Assembly: GCF_003287405.1 (NCBI RefSeq)
Contig: NZ_PRLD01000009.1
Span: 1-64,000, forward strand
Reading direction: 5' to 3'
Source of the DNA: Faecalibacterium prausnitzii
GTDB taxonomy: Bacteria; Bacillota; Clostridia; Oscillospirales; Ruminococcaceae
DNA: 64,000 bases
Positions 42,179 to 49,663 of the stretch are shown here, piece by piece (position 1 is the stretch's first letter; each line of letters starts with the position of its first letter). Position numbers and translations under genes: made by a program. The notes under the pieces are model-generated. The model had not been told where the DNA came from. It saw nothing but the letters and a program-made list of their open reading frames with translations, and did not search any database.

Positions 42179-43495
42179 TCAGGCAGCTTTCAGGTTCTGC
42201 ACGGCATCGGTCAGGTGGGTCACCTGCTCCAGTGCAGCGGCCTTATACAAGGTCTCGCGGCTCAGCAGCTCCACGCTTTCGGCCAGTTCAGTCTCCAGAT
42301 TGGCGTAGCTGTCGGCGGTGTAAGCGGCCTTTGCCTTGCCCTGTGCTTCGGCAACTACAGCCTGCAGGGCGGCGCGGTCGGCATCGCTTGCCAGCTCGTG
42401 CTTGGCAAGGTTCTCGGCAGTGGTCTGGAACTTGACCACCGTGTCGGCGTAGCCCAGTGCGCGGATGGTGATGGTCCAGTAGCCGGTGCCATCGGTGCCT
42501 TCCGGCAGCTGGCAGCGGGCGGAATCGCTCAGACCCAGCTGGATGCCCATGGACTTGTGCATCCAGTTGTCGGCTGCAAACTTAGTGCCGTAGGAGGCCT
42601 TGGCGTGGGTGTAGGTGCTGTCATTGCCGTAGTAAGTCCACACCACGGACTGCATCCGGGAGCCCAGCTCGCCGTAGTTGCCGTTCAGGTCCACACGGAT
42701 GAACTCGCCAAAGCTGCCCACATCGCTGCCGCTGCGCAGGTTCACGGTAAGACCATCAGCAGCTTTCTGGGCGGCTTCAGCCACGCCGGAACCGGTGCCG
42801 GTGTGTGCGGCGGAGAAGGTGTAGCCATCGCCGCTCTTGGTTGCATACTTCAGGCCGTTGGTGTTCTTGTCCACCGCAGCCGTCAGGGTGTAGGCGGTCA
42901 GGTTCTTTTCAGAGTAGCCGCCCACCAGCTGGCCGCCGTTTTCCACAACGGTGTACTTGGAGCAGAAATCTGCAAGGTCGCTGGTAGCCACGCGCACCGG
43001 CACATACTTGGTGCCCAGCACCTCGTAATGGTCCATCTGCACGGTAGAGCCATCGGCCTTAGTGATGGTGCCGCGGTTCCAGCCTACGGTAGTGCCATCG
43101 GCCAGATAGATGGTCTTGCCATCGTCCGACCAGTGGGAAACGGTGTAGGTGCTGCCGTCCTTGGCGTAGATGACAGCAGTGCTCTGGAAGCTGCCGCGGT
43201 GCAGACCATGGTTGGCGGTAGCGCGGGAAACGGCGTCAAATGCGCCAAGGTCGTGCTCCTCGTGGCTGTCCAGCTGCGCAGAAGCGGCAGTGCTGCCGGC
43301 AGCATAGACCTTCTCGTTTGCCCAGTACTCGTCCCAAGTCAGGGCAGCGTAAAGGTAGGTGTACTTTTTGCCCAGCAGAAAATCGAAAAAGCCGTTTTCC
43401 TCCTCGGCGGGGGCTGCTGCAAAGGCGGTAGCGGTCAGCAGGCTGAGCGCCATAGCCGCCGACAGCAGCAGGGAAAGAAATTTCTTTGTTCTCAT
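42179..43495 (-). CDS. Secreted Tp47-like (penicillin-binding Tp47 domain) protein
   Basis: A 438-residue exported protein: signal peptide (KKFLSLLLSAAMALSLLTATAFAA), a central region with YAALTWDEYWANEKVYAAGS, AVSRATANHGLHRGSFQ and ADNWMHKSMGIQLGLSD, which I link to the Treponema Tp47 domains also found in gut Firmicutes, and a C-terminal helical FIVAR-like segment (about 375-438). Relatives often sit with FMN-binding proteins, as here, so a role in redox or iron acquisition at the surface is likelier than penicillin binding. It has its own promoter with a metal-type operator. The family call is moderate. Confidence 0.6.
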   Translation of the reverse strand: MRTKKFLSLLLSAAMALSLLTATAFAAAPAEEENGFFDFLLGKKYTYLYAALTWDEYWANEKVYAAGSTAASAQLDSHEEHDLGAFDAVSRATANHGLHRGSFQSTAVIYAKDGSTYTVSHWSDDGKTIYLADGTTVGWNRGTITKADGSTVQMDHYEVLGTKYVPVRVATSDLADFCSKYTVVENGGQLVGGYSEKNLTAYTLTAAVDKNTNGLKYATKSGDGYTFSAAHTGTGSGVAEAAQKAADGLTVNLRSGSDVGSFGEFIRVDLNGNYGELGSRMQSVVWTYYGNDSTYTHAKASYGTKFAADNWMHKSMGIQLGLSDSARCQLPEGTDGTGYWTITIRALGYADTVVKFQTTAENLAKHELASDADRAALQAVVAEAQGKAKAAYTADSYANLETELAESVELLSRETLYKAAALEQVTHLTDAVQNLKAA

Positions 43496-43542
43496 GAAAA
43501 AATGCTCCTTTCATCACACTGGCAAGGGATAGGGATCATGTA

Positions 43543-43558
43543 GTTAGCATCACCTAAC
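43543..43558. promoter_or_regulatory. DtxR-like box in leader of the Tp47-like gene
   Basis: GTTAGCATCACCTAAC, inverted GTTAG-6-CTAAC, lies about 50 bases before the start codon. Confidence 0.5.
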
Positions 43559-43602
43559 ATTGCGCGCAAAGAAAAACCCGCGGGGCAAAGCCCCTCAGAT
43601 GG

Positions 43603-43616
43603 TTAGGATAAGCTAA
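43603..43616. promoter_or_regulatory. DtxR-like operator over the Tp47-like gene start site
   Basis: TTAGGATAAGCTAA resembles the TTAGGTTAGCCTAA core of DtxR/IdeR sites and lies directly downstream of the minus-strand -10, where a repressor would block transcription. Confidence 0.6.
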
Positions 43617-43628
43617 TTGACGAGACCT

Positions 43629-43657
43629 AAAATAGCACGCCTGCAAAGCGTTGTCAA
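43629..43657 (-). promoter_or_regulatory. Sigma-70 promoter of the Tp47-like/redox operon
   Basis: Minus strand TTGACA, 17-bp spacer, TATTTT. Confidence 0.7.
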
Positions 43658-43731
43658 GAAAAAACGGGGATGTTTACAGAGGTTAATTTGTGGGCAAAAG
43701 GTGCCGTTTACGCTCTTTATGCTGCAAGCCC

Positions 43732-43786
43732 TTGACCTTTTTGCCGGAGCGCAGTATACTTTTCATATGGTTAGTTATGAATAACC
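43732..43786 (+). promoter_or_regulatory. Promoter and operator of the ZIP transporter gene
   Basis: TTGACC, 17-bp spacer, TATACT (43732-43760). GGTTA-8-TAACC at 43769-43786 covers the expected start region and the approach to GCAAGGAGG, in the style of a DtxR/MntR-family operator. Confidence 0.65.
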
Positions 43787-43801
43787 GCAAGGAGGTACTA
43801 C

Positions 43802-44584
43802 ATGATACAAGACGCATTCTGGGGGATCTTGATCCCGTTTCTGGGCACAAGCCTTGGAGCAGGCTGTGTATTCTTTTTAAAAAACTCTTTGCGTGACGGT
43901 ATCCAGCGCGCCCTCACCGGCTTTGCCGCCGGGGTCATGGTGGCGGCATCGGTATGGAGCTTGCTGATCCCGGCCATGGAGCAGGCCGCAGATCTGGGCA
44001 GACTGGCGTTTTTCCCGGCGGCGGTGGGCTTCTGGCTGGGCATCCTGTTTTTGCTGCTGCTGGATCATCTCATCCCGCATCTGCACCAGAACAGTTTGCA
44101 GGCCGAAGGGCCAAAAAGCCAGCTCCAGCGCACCACCATGATGGTTCTGGCGGTAACACTGCACAACATCCCGGAGGGCATGGCGGTGGGCGTGGTCTAT
44201 GCCGGATATCTTGCCGGAACTGCTCAGATCACCGCCGCCGGGGCGCTGGCGCTTTCCCTTGGCATTGCCATCCAGAACTTCCCGGAGGGTGCCATCATCT
44301 CCATGCCGCTGCGGGCGGAAGGAATGAAGAAAGGCCGGGCGTTCTGGGGCGGCGTGCTGTCCGGCATCGTAGAGCCCATCGGGGCAGTGCTGACGATTCT
44401 GGCAGCAGGCATCGTGGTGCCCGCTTTGCCCTATCTGCTCAGCTTTGCCGCCGGAGCCATGCTGTATGTGGTGGTGGAGGAACTGATCCCGGAAATGTCG
44501 CAGGGACAGCACTCCAACGTTGGCACGGTGTTTTTTGCGGTAGGCTTCAGCGTGATGATGGTGCTGGATGTGGCACTGGGGTGA
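43802..44584 (+). CDS. ZIP-family divalent metal transporter
   Basis: A 260-residue, eight-helix ZIP permease importing Zn, Fe or Mn. The metal-binding helices carry LHNIPEGMAVG and IQNFPEGAIIS, plus VVEELIPE near the C-terminus; HLIPHLHQN in the variable loop is a His-rich site. It is divergent from the flavin redox cluster and shares a gap with three TTAG/CTAA-type boxes, so both units are probably under one metal-dependent repressor. AAGGAGGTACTAC precedes the start. Confidence 0.92.
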   Translation: MIQDAFWGILIPFLGTSLGAGCVFFLKNSLRDGIQRALTGFAAGVMVAASVWSLLIPAMEQAADLGRLAFFPAAVGFWLGILFLLLLDHLIPHLHQNSLQAEGPKSQLQRTTMMVLAVTLHNIPEGMAVGVVYAGYLAGTAQITAAGALALSLGIAIQNFPEGAIISMPLRAEGMKKGRAFWGGVLSGIVEPIGAVLTILAAGIVVPALPYLLSFAAGAMLYVVVEELIPEMSQGQHSNVGTVFFAVGFSVMMVLDVALG

Positions 44585-44704
44585 CGGTTTGAGGGCTCCC
44601 GAAAGCGAAATCTTTTTCGAAATCTCCGAAAATGCCTAAACTTCTTGATAGAGGCAACAGCAGGGCGTATTCTTTTGCCAGAAGGACCGCTGAGAAGCGG
44701 CTTT

Positions 44705-44834
44705 TTGTATTTCTAAAACCACTCGCTAGGCGAGTGGTTCGATAAAGATTTTATCGGTGAATCATTAAAGGATGACGAAGAAAAGAAAAACCTCTGTTAT
44801 AATAGAGATGTGGTCTGCCAACTGCAAAACTAAC
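44705..44834 (+). mobile_element. Left-end remnant of an IS200/IS605-type element
   Basis: Contains a hairpin AACCACTCG / CGAGTGGTT (44717-44739), GATAAAGATTTTATCGGTGA, and CTCTGTTATAATAGAG, which together resemble the left end and transposase promoter of IS605-group elements. No transposase frame follows: sequence switches to a rhamnulokinase remnant at about 44835. Confidence 0.5.
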
Positions 44835-44972
44835 CAGATGACCGTCCGTCCGCTGGACGCTATTGGGAAAACGGTACACTTCCTCGGTGCGGAGAACGCC
44901 GTTCTCCATCCATCCCACAATGTGCCGCCCGCTGGACGCACCAATGTCGATGGCAAGATAGTTTTTTTGCAT
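44835..44972 (-). pseudogene. N-terminal fragment of rhamnulokinase
   Basis: Forty-six codons match the start of RhaB-type FGGY kinases (NYLAIDIGASSGRHIVGWME, then RTEEVYRFPN, TDGHLV) and then stop being homologous at the IS junction. The remaining about 430 residues are missing, so the kinase is dead. It is read away from the sugar-gene relics to its right and indicates a lost rhamnose locus. Confidence 0.7.
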
Positions 44973-45291
44973 AATGCGTCTCCTGTGCGGCTTTGACTGC
45001 TACCAGTATAGCGGTAGAATGCTGCCGATTCTGTCCGCAAAGGTGACACATTCTTTGTGAAAAGTCTACTCTTGCGCTGCAAAGCGCAGCGCAAAGATAA
45101 ACAGGGAACTGCCCTGAAAAATCTGCAGATAATAGGCTGTTTTACGTATGAAAACCAGAAAAAAGAAAGGGGCGAAACGCTGGATGCATGGATCAGATGC
45201 GGTATGTGCAGTTCTTATGAGTACACACTATCCGCATCTTCCGAAATTTGACAAATAATTCTCAATTTTAGTATGCTGCTTTTTCTTGCGA
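44973..45291. other. Gene-free stretch
   Basis: Upstream sequence of the rhamnulokinase remnant. It holds a 9-bp hairpin TTGCGCTGC-5-GCAGCGCAA (45072-45094) and no convincing gene; a 64-codon open frame here lacks a ribosome site and protein-like composition. Confidence 0.5.
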
Positions 45292-45330
45292 TAAAAGGCG
45301 GGCACACCGCATTCTGCCGCGTGCCCGCCG
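45292..45330 (-). terminator. Terminator of the binding-protein remnant
   Basis: Minus-strand stem GGCGGGCAC / GTGCCCGCC followed by TTTTATC. Confidence 0.7.
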
Positions 45331-45343
45331 GAAAAACCAAAGC

Positions 45344-46090
45344 TTACTGTGCCACAGGTGCGGTGATACCGGCCACAGTGTTGTCCACCAGCTGCTGGGT
45401 GGTCTTGCCCTGCGTATCGCCGGAGACAAGGATCTCGCCCAGACTTGCAGCGGAATTCCAGTAGTTTGCACCTACCCGCTGCAGAGTAGCGTAAGAACTC
45501 TGCTCAGCCAGTGCGGCAATGGCGGGTGCGGACTGCACAGCCTCAGTGGCGTTTGCGTTGATGTTGGAGGGACCCAGCTTGCGGTCGTTGAAGCGCTTGA
45601 CCTGATTGTCCTCGTTGGTGATGAAGTCGGCCAGCATCATAGCCACGCCCACGTTAGCGCTGTGGGGGTTGACGCCCACCAGCTTGTAGCCGGAGAAGGA
45701 GCCCATCTGGACCTGCTCGCCGTTCAGGGTGTAGGTGGGCAGTTTGGTGGCGGCGTAGCCCTCGCCCCATGCGCCCTCGGCGGTGCTGGCGTTCCAAGTG
45801 CCGGAGATGGCAGCACAGCAGCTGCCGTCCTTGATGGCGGAAGCGATGTCAGCATCCGCGCCGGACTTGAAGCCGGGGTTTGCAGTGATATCCAAAATGG
45901 CCTGCGTGACATCTGCACCGGGAGCCTCATTCCAGTTGCAGACGGTGTTGATGCCGTCGTCTGCCAGCGTTGCCACCAGACCGGCACCGGCGTAGAAGCT
46001 GTAAATGTACCATGCGTCGTTCACGCTCATCATGAACTTCTTCCCGGCGGCGGCAGCCTTTTCCAGCATGGTGTCCATGGTCTGCGCAAC
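45344..46090 (-). pseudogene. C-terminal half of a MalE-type sugar-binding lipoprotein
   Basis: About 248 codons match the C-terminal part of maltose/oligosaccharide binding proteins (DTMLEKAAAAGKKFMMSVND, FSGYKLVGVNPHSANVG, MMLADFITNEDNQVKRFNDR). Signal peptide, lipobox and the first half are gone. The upstream edge of homology coincides with TTGCGC repeats like the operators before the GH42 remnant, suggesting a deletion that joined promoter DNA to mid-gene. No ribosome site or believable start remains. The ABC permeases are absent. Confidence 0.75.
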
Positions 46091-46111
46091 TTTAGCGCAA
46101 CCTCCGCCGCA

Positions 46112-46152
46112 CAAAGAACAAAAATGCCCGCTCCCAGGGAAGGAGCAGGCAC
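46112..46152 (-). terminator. Terminator of the LacI-type gene
   Basis: Minus strand TGCCTGCTCC / GGAGCGGGCA stem, then TTTTTGTTCTTTG. Confidence 0.65.
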
Positions 46153-46162
46153 AGAAAACGCG

Positions 46163-47194
46163 TTATTTGATGTTGCGGGAGCGTTCCATCCACTTGGTAG
46201 AATCCCGCAGGATGACCTGATAGCCTTCCAGCTGCCGCATGACCGTTTCCTTTCCAGCCAGACGATCCAGCAGCATCCGGCAGGCGGTCTTGCCCAGCTG
46301 CTCGGCATCATACTGCACTGCCGAGACCGAGGGTGTAATGCTGGCGAGCATGGAGCTGTCGTACAGACTGGCGACCCGCATATCGTTGGGCACGAGGATA
46401 TGCCGCATCCGCAGCTCCCGCATGACCTCAAAAGCGATCTCGTCATCACCGCAGAGGATGCAATCTGCTTTCTGCTCCAGCGCCGCCTCCAGTGCATCAA
46501 TGGTCTGCCCGGAAGATTCCACGCCGGAATGAACGAGCCGCTGGTCTACCGGAACGCCAAATTCTGCGAATCCACGCAGATAACCGCGTGTGCGGTCGGT
46601 GTTGACCGCGTAGATGGTGCTGCCCACCAGCAGCGCGATGCGCTTGGCGCCCAGCTGCAAAAGAATGCGGGTCATCTCGCAGGCGGCAGCGACCTGATCG
46701 TTGTCTGCCTGCGGGATGGTCTTGTCCTCGCTGCGTCCGATAAGCACGAAAGGCGTCTCGTATTGCCGCAAAAGGTCGATGCAGGGGTCGTCTGCCATGG
46801 CGTAGGTCAGGATCACGCCGTCCACCTTGTGGTTGGCCAGCTGCCGCTGCAGCTGCGGGTACTCGGTATTGGAGGAGTAGCAGAGCATCAGGTCATAGCC
46901 GCGCTGGTCTGCCATGGTGCAGATGCCGCCCATACACTTGCGCAAAAAGGGCAGATCCAGCGCAATAAAACGCTGCGGCACGATCATGGCGATGTTGTTG
47001 GTGCGCAGCTTTTCACCGCTCTGTGCCAAAGTCGGCTCGGAACGGGTGCGTCCCATATAGGCGTATATCTTGGCGCGGGTCTCCTCGCTGATGCGCCCTT
47101 TGCCGGAAAGTGCGCGTGATACCGTTGTTTTAGAAACGCCAAGCGCATCGGCCACCTGCTCGATCGTCATTTTTTCGGTTTCCTTTGCAGCCAC
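46163..47194 (-). CDS. LacI-family regulator, GTG start
   Basis: A 343-residue LacI/GalR regulator: HTH (MTIEQVADALGVSKTTVSRALSGKGRIS), then an effector domain (RTNNIAMIVPQRFIALDLPF; ADCILCGDDEIAFEVM). GTG at 47194 is chosen since GGAGAGG lies seven bases upstream. It is intact although its neighbours, a GH42 galactosidase and a sugar-binding protein, are broken. TTGCGCAA-type repeats before those genes and before its own start are the likely operators. Probably an orphaned galactoside or oligosaccharide repressor. Confidence 0.88.
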   Translation of the reverse strand: MAAKETEKMTIEQVADALGVSKTTVSRALSGKGRISEETRAKIYAYMGRTRSEPTLAQSGEKLRTNNIAMIVPQRFIALDLPFLRKCMGGICTMADQRGYDLMLCYSSNTEYPQLQRQLANHKVDGVILTYAMADDPCIDLLRQYETPFVLIGRSEDKTIPQADNDQVAAACEMTRILLQLGAKRIALLVGSTIYAVNTDRTRGYLRGFAEFGVPVDQRLVHSGVESSGQTIDALEAALEQKADCILCGDDEIAFEVMRELRMRHILVPNDMRVASLYDSSMLASITPSVSAVQYDAEQLGKTACRMLLDRLAGKETVMRQLEGYQVILRDSTKWMERSRNIK

Positions 47195-47218
47195 GGAATA
47201 TCCTCTCCTTTTCACAGA

Positions 47219-47228
47219 ACTGCGCAAC
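47219..47228. promoter_or_regulatory. TGCGCAAC word before the LacI-type gene
   Basis: CTGCGCAACAG matches the GCGCAA operator word found at 48007-48023 and 46083-46100; suggests autoregulation. Confidence 0.35.
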
Positions 47229-47279
47229 AGAGCGCCACCCCAGCATACCGGGATAAGCCCGCTTTGTCAAGTATGAAAG

Positions 47280-47316
47280 CAAACAAAAAGCGTCCTGCTT
47301 TTTCGGCAGAACGCTG
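47280..47316 (-). terminator. Terminator of the GH42 remnant
   Basis: Minus strand AGCGTTCTGC / GCAGGACGCT stem, then TTTTTGTTTGC. Confidence 0.7.
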
Positions 47317-47336
47317 AAATCCGGTATTTTTACTTC

Positions 47337-47989
47337 TTATAAGATCTGCTCGCCGTTTTTCCAGACAGCCGTTCCGTAACGGTTCAGCGCAACACCACCC
47401 ACTTCGACCGGGTGCTCATTGCAGTTCTGTACAAAGACGAACGTACCGCGCCGCGCCGCCAGAACACCGTCCGGCAGCGTCTCCGGCCATGCCGGGGTCA
47501 GACCGGCCTCCTGCGCTGTGTTGCGGTAAAATGCGCGATAAAACGCAGCATCAAAGCGGCTTGCCAGATAGTATGCGCGGCCTGCGCCGTAAGAATGAAT
47601 CGCCACGGCAGGGCAGCCGGCAAAGTAGTCCTCGGTGTAGACGCTGAGCGGCGTTGCCGGGTCGGTATCCTGCAGCGCTGCCACCTCGCAGAGCACAGAG
47701 GCTTGTGCTTCCGGCAGCGTTGCGCCATCCATGCGGGGCGCGCCGCACTGGGGGTGGCCAGAATGGTGGAAATGCCGTTGTCATACAGGTTGTGGATGAT
47801 GTCGGCCAGCCAGTCCAGCGCAAACACACCCTCCTGCGGCTCCAGCGCCGACCAGGAGAACACCCCCAGCGTTACCGTGTTGACATGGGCTTTTTTCATC
47901 AGCGCAATATCCTGCGCCAGAATGTCCGGCCGGTCGAGCCACTGCTCCGGGTTATAGTCGCCGCCATGAAGTAATTGGAAGCGTTGCAT
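47337..47989 (-). pseudogene. GH42 beta-galactosidase with its middle deleted
   Basis: The first about 85 codons match the N-terminus of GH42 enzymes (LHGGDYNPEQWLDRPDILAQ, VNTVTLGVFSWSALEPQEG, ATPSAARPAWM). The last 130 codons match the C-terminal trimerisation/beta domain (SVYTEDYFAGCPAVAIHSYG... VQNCNEHPVEVGGVALNRYG). The frames switch near 47735 and about 450 residues including the catalytic Glu pair are missing. Ribosome site, operators and terminator are still intact, so the loss looks fairly recent. It was probably controlled by the LacI-type gene downstream. Confidence 0.8.
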
Positions 47990-48006
47990 CATCGTTCCTC
48001 TTTCGA

Positions 48007-48023
48007 TTGCGCAAATTGCGCAA
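48007..48023. promoter_or_regulatory. Tandem TTGCGCAA operator before the GH42 remnant
   Basis: Two palindromic TTGCGCAA words separated by one A. A third related word occurs at 46083-46100 beside the binding-protein remnant. Likely target of the LacI-type regulator. Confidence 0.6.
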
Positions 48024-48239
48024 CATTTTTGCGGAATAAAGTTGCGTTCGATACTGAGTATAGCAAGAACGCCCGTAAGATGCAATGCGGCTTTATGGCG
48101 TTTTGTTGAAACAATCTGAATATTTGATGCAATGCAAAAAACTTCTCGCCGCTGCTCTGGAAGATTCCACAATGTCAGCGCACGTTTTATGGGCAAATCG
48201 TCAAAACGGTCTTTTTGCGGCGGCTGCCGTTTTCTGCAA

Positions 48240-48297
48240 TGACCCCTCTCGTGAAAAAAGTGGTTCAGAAACGCCCGTAGGCGTTTCTGAACCACAA
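48240..48297. repeat. Hairpin module shared with 57114-57160
   Basis: ATGACCCCTCTCGTGAAAA then GTGGTTCAGAAACGCC and GGCGTTTCTGAACCAC, a 16-bp perfect stem. At 57114 the same flanks hold a shorter GTGGTTC/GAACCAC stem, so the loop part was gained or lost. Confidence 0.6.
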
Positions 48298-48304
48298 ATT
48301 TTAT

Positions 48305-48400
48305 AGCAGTTTGCGTTTTTAATGCACAAGCAACATCCGCAAACTGCATATCGCAAATATGCTGTTTTGATAGACACTATTTCTGAAAATTGCGATAAAA
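48305..48400. repeat. Structured intergenic repeat family B, copy 2
   Basis: GCAGTTTGCG..CGCAAACTGC and TATCGCAA..TTGCGATA stems as in 13004-13100; loops and spacers differ while paired arms are kept. Confidence 0.7.
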
Positions 48401-48403
48401 TAA

Positions 48404-48455
48404 TATTCCTTTAAATAGGCCCAGAGCGCAAGCGGAGGGCATTGAAAACCGTTTT
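48404..48455. repeat. Intergenic repeat family D, copy 2
   Basis: ATTCCTTTAAATAGG, CCCAGAGCGCAAGCGGAGGG, CATTGAAAACCGTTTTG. Confidence 0.6.
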
Positions 48456-48467
48456 GTGCAGCTGCCT

Positions 48468-49169
48468 TTATTTATTGCTTTCCGGCAGCTTGAAGTAGAC
48501 GCGGTATTCGTCCGAGTAGATCTTGCTGCCCATGCGGCTCACGCCGCCGTACAAGTGGGTGCGCATCAGCGGCTCAATGGCGTCCAGGTCTTTCTCCCGC
48601 AGAATACGCAGCATCTCGGCGTGCTCGCTGACAACGCTGGACACGTTGCGTGCGCCCACGATGTCCAGACGGATAAAGCGGGAGTAATCTGCCTGCGGGC
48701 GGGTCATCTGCTCCCAAAGGTACTCCTTGCTGGTTTTGCGGAACCAGTACGCGTGCATGGCAAGGTCGCAGCTGAGGAAGTGGTTGAAATCAAAATTTTC
48801 CGGGTCACTGCGCCCCGCAGCGGCCTCCAGCAGCATATTATAAAGGTGCTCCACAGCAAGGATCTCCATGGGCGAGCAGCTCTGCACAAAATCCCGGAAC
48901 ACCATGCCCTCCACGGCAACACGCTGGAAGATGAGCTGATCCACCACGCCGATGTCGATGGCGGTAACGATGGTGCCCTTGCAGGGGATGATCTGCACAA
49001 AGCGGTTCTGCTCCAGCCGCTGCAAAACGCTGCGGATGGGGGTGCGCGAAACACCGAACCGCTTGCACAGCTGGTTTTCGCTCAGCGCTTCCCCGGGCAG
49101 GATCTTCAGGGCACAGATCTCGTCCTCGAGAATATGATAAAGCTCATCCGTGTGCTGTAATGTAGCCAT
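48468..49169 (-). CDS. GntR-family (FCD subgroup) regulator
   Basis: A 233-residue regulator: winged helix with EALSENQLCKRFGVSRTPIRSVLQRLEQNRFV, then an all-helical FCD effector domain with His residues suited to a metal-bound carboxylate ligand (FLSCDLAMHAYW, VVSEHAEMLRIL). ATG at 49169 has GGAGAACGACT upstream; an extra 19 upstream codons lack a site. Members of this subgroup sense organic or sugar acids. A TTGTATACAA palindrome in its upstream gap is its likely operator. No target enzymes are adjacent. Confidence 0.88.
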   Translation of the reverse strand: MATLQHTDELYHILEDEICALKILPGEALSENQLCKRFGVSRTPIRSVLQRLEQNRFVQIIPCKGTIVTAIDIGVVDQLIFQRVAVEGMVFRDFVQSCSPMEILAVEHLYNMLLEAAAGRSDPENFDFNHFLSCDLAMHAYWFRKTSKEYLWEQMTRPQADYSRFIRLDIVGARNVSSVVSEHAEMLRILREKDLDAIEPLMRTHLYGGVSRMGSKIYSDEYRVYFKLPESNK

Positions 49170-49262
49170 AGTCGTTCTCCATTTATCCGGTAAATTAAGC
49201 TTAATATCATTGTACCGTCCCGGCAAACGAATGTCAATGCTGGAACGGAACTTTATTCAGCT

Positions 49263-49276
49263 ACTTGTATACAAGT
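49263..49276. promoter_or_regulatory. Palindromic GntR-type operator
   Basis: ACTTGTATACAAGT, a perfect 14-bp palindrome of the TTGTATACAA class bound by FCD-type GntR proteins, about 95 bases before the regulator. A related word CTGTATACAAG lies at 49473-49483. Confidence 0.6.
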
Positions 49277-49663
49277 TTTTGTACTTGCACACGGAGCTGC
49301 TCACGAAACAAGAAAATTGATATATCACTTTATGATACGGGAAAATTGCTGATAGAATGCCGTGATCAAGCGGATACTGTACGGAATATACAAAGAAAAC
49401 AGAAAATAACGGTCAAATGCTATAATTGCAAGGCAATGCGCTTGTTTTGCGCCAGCACTGCGGGATGAAATGCTGTATACAAGGTTTCGCTAAAAAGGCT
49501 GAAAGGGACAAATACCCCGCAGACACCGGATCGTTGCCGGAAAATACAGTAGGAAATGTGCTTTTTTGTGCATTACGGGGGTACCGTACTGCTGCGGGCT
49601 TGCTTTGCTGCCCCAAAGGCGGTAAACTGAGGGTAGGCAAAACGCCCGAAAAGGAGAGACGAC
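49277..49663. other. Gene-free gap between GntR and AAC(3)-type genes
   Basis: AT-rich at the left, with the second GTATACAA word at 49473. I see no gene. GAAAAGGAGAGACGAC at the right end is the ribosome site of the acetyltransferase. Confidence 0.5.

Noticed and set aside
43582-43596. GGGGC/GCCCC hairpin between the two metal boxes
   Set aside because: Short stem within an untranslated leader; could be structure, but too little to call a riboswitch or terminator.
45057-45251. 64-codon open frame on the plus strand
   Set aside because: No ribosome site, no homologous look, lies in a decayed region.
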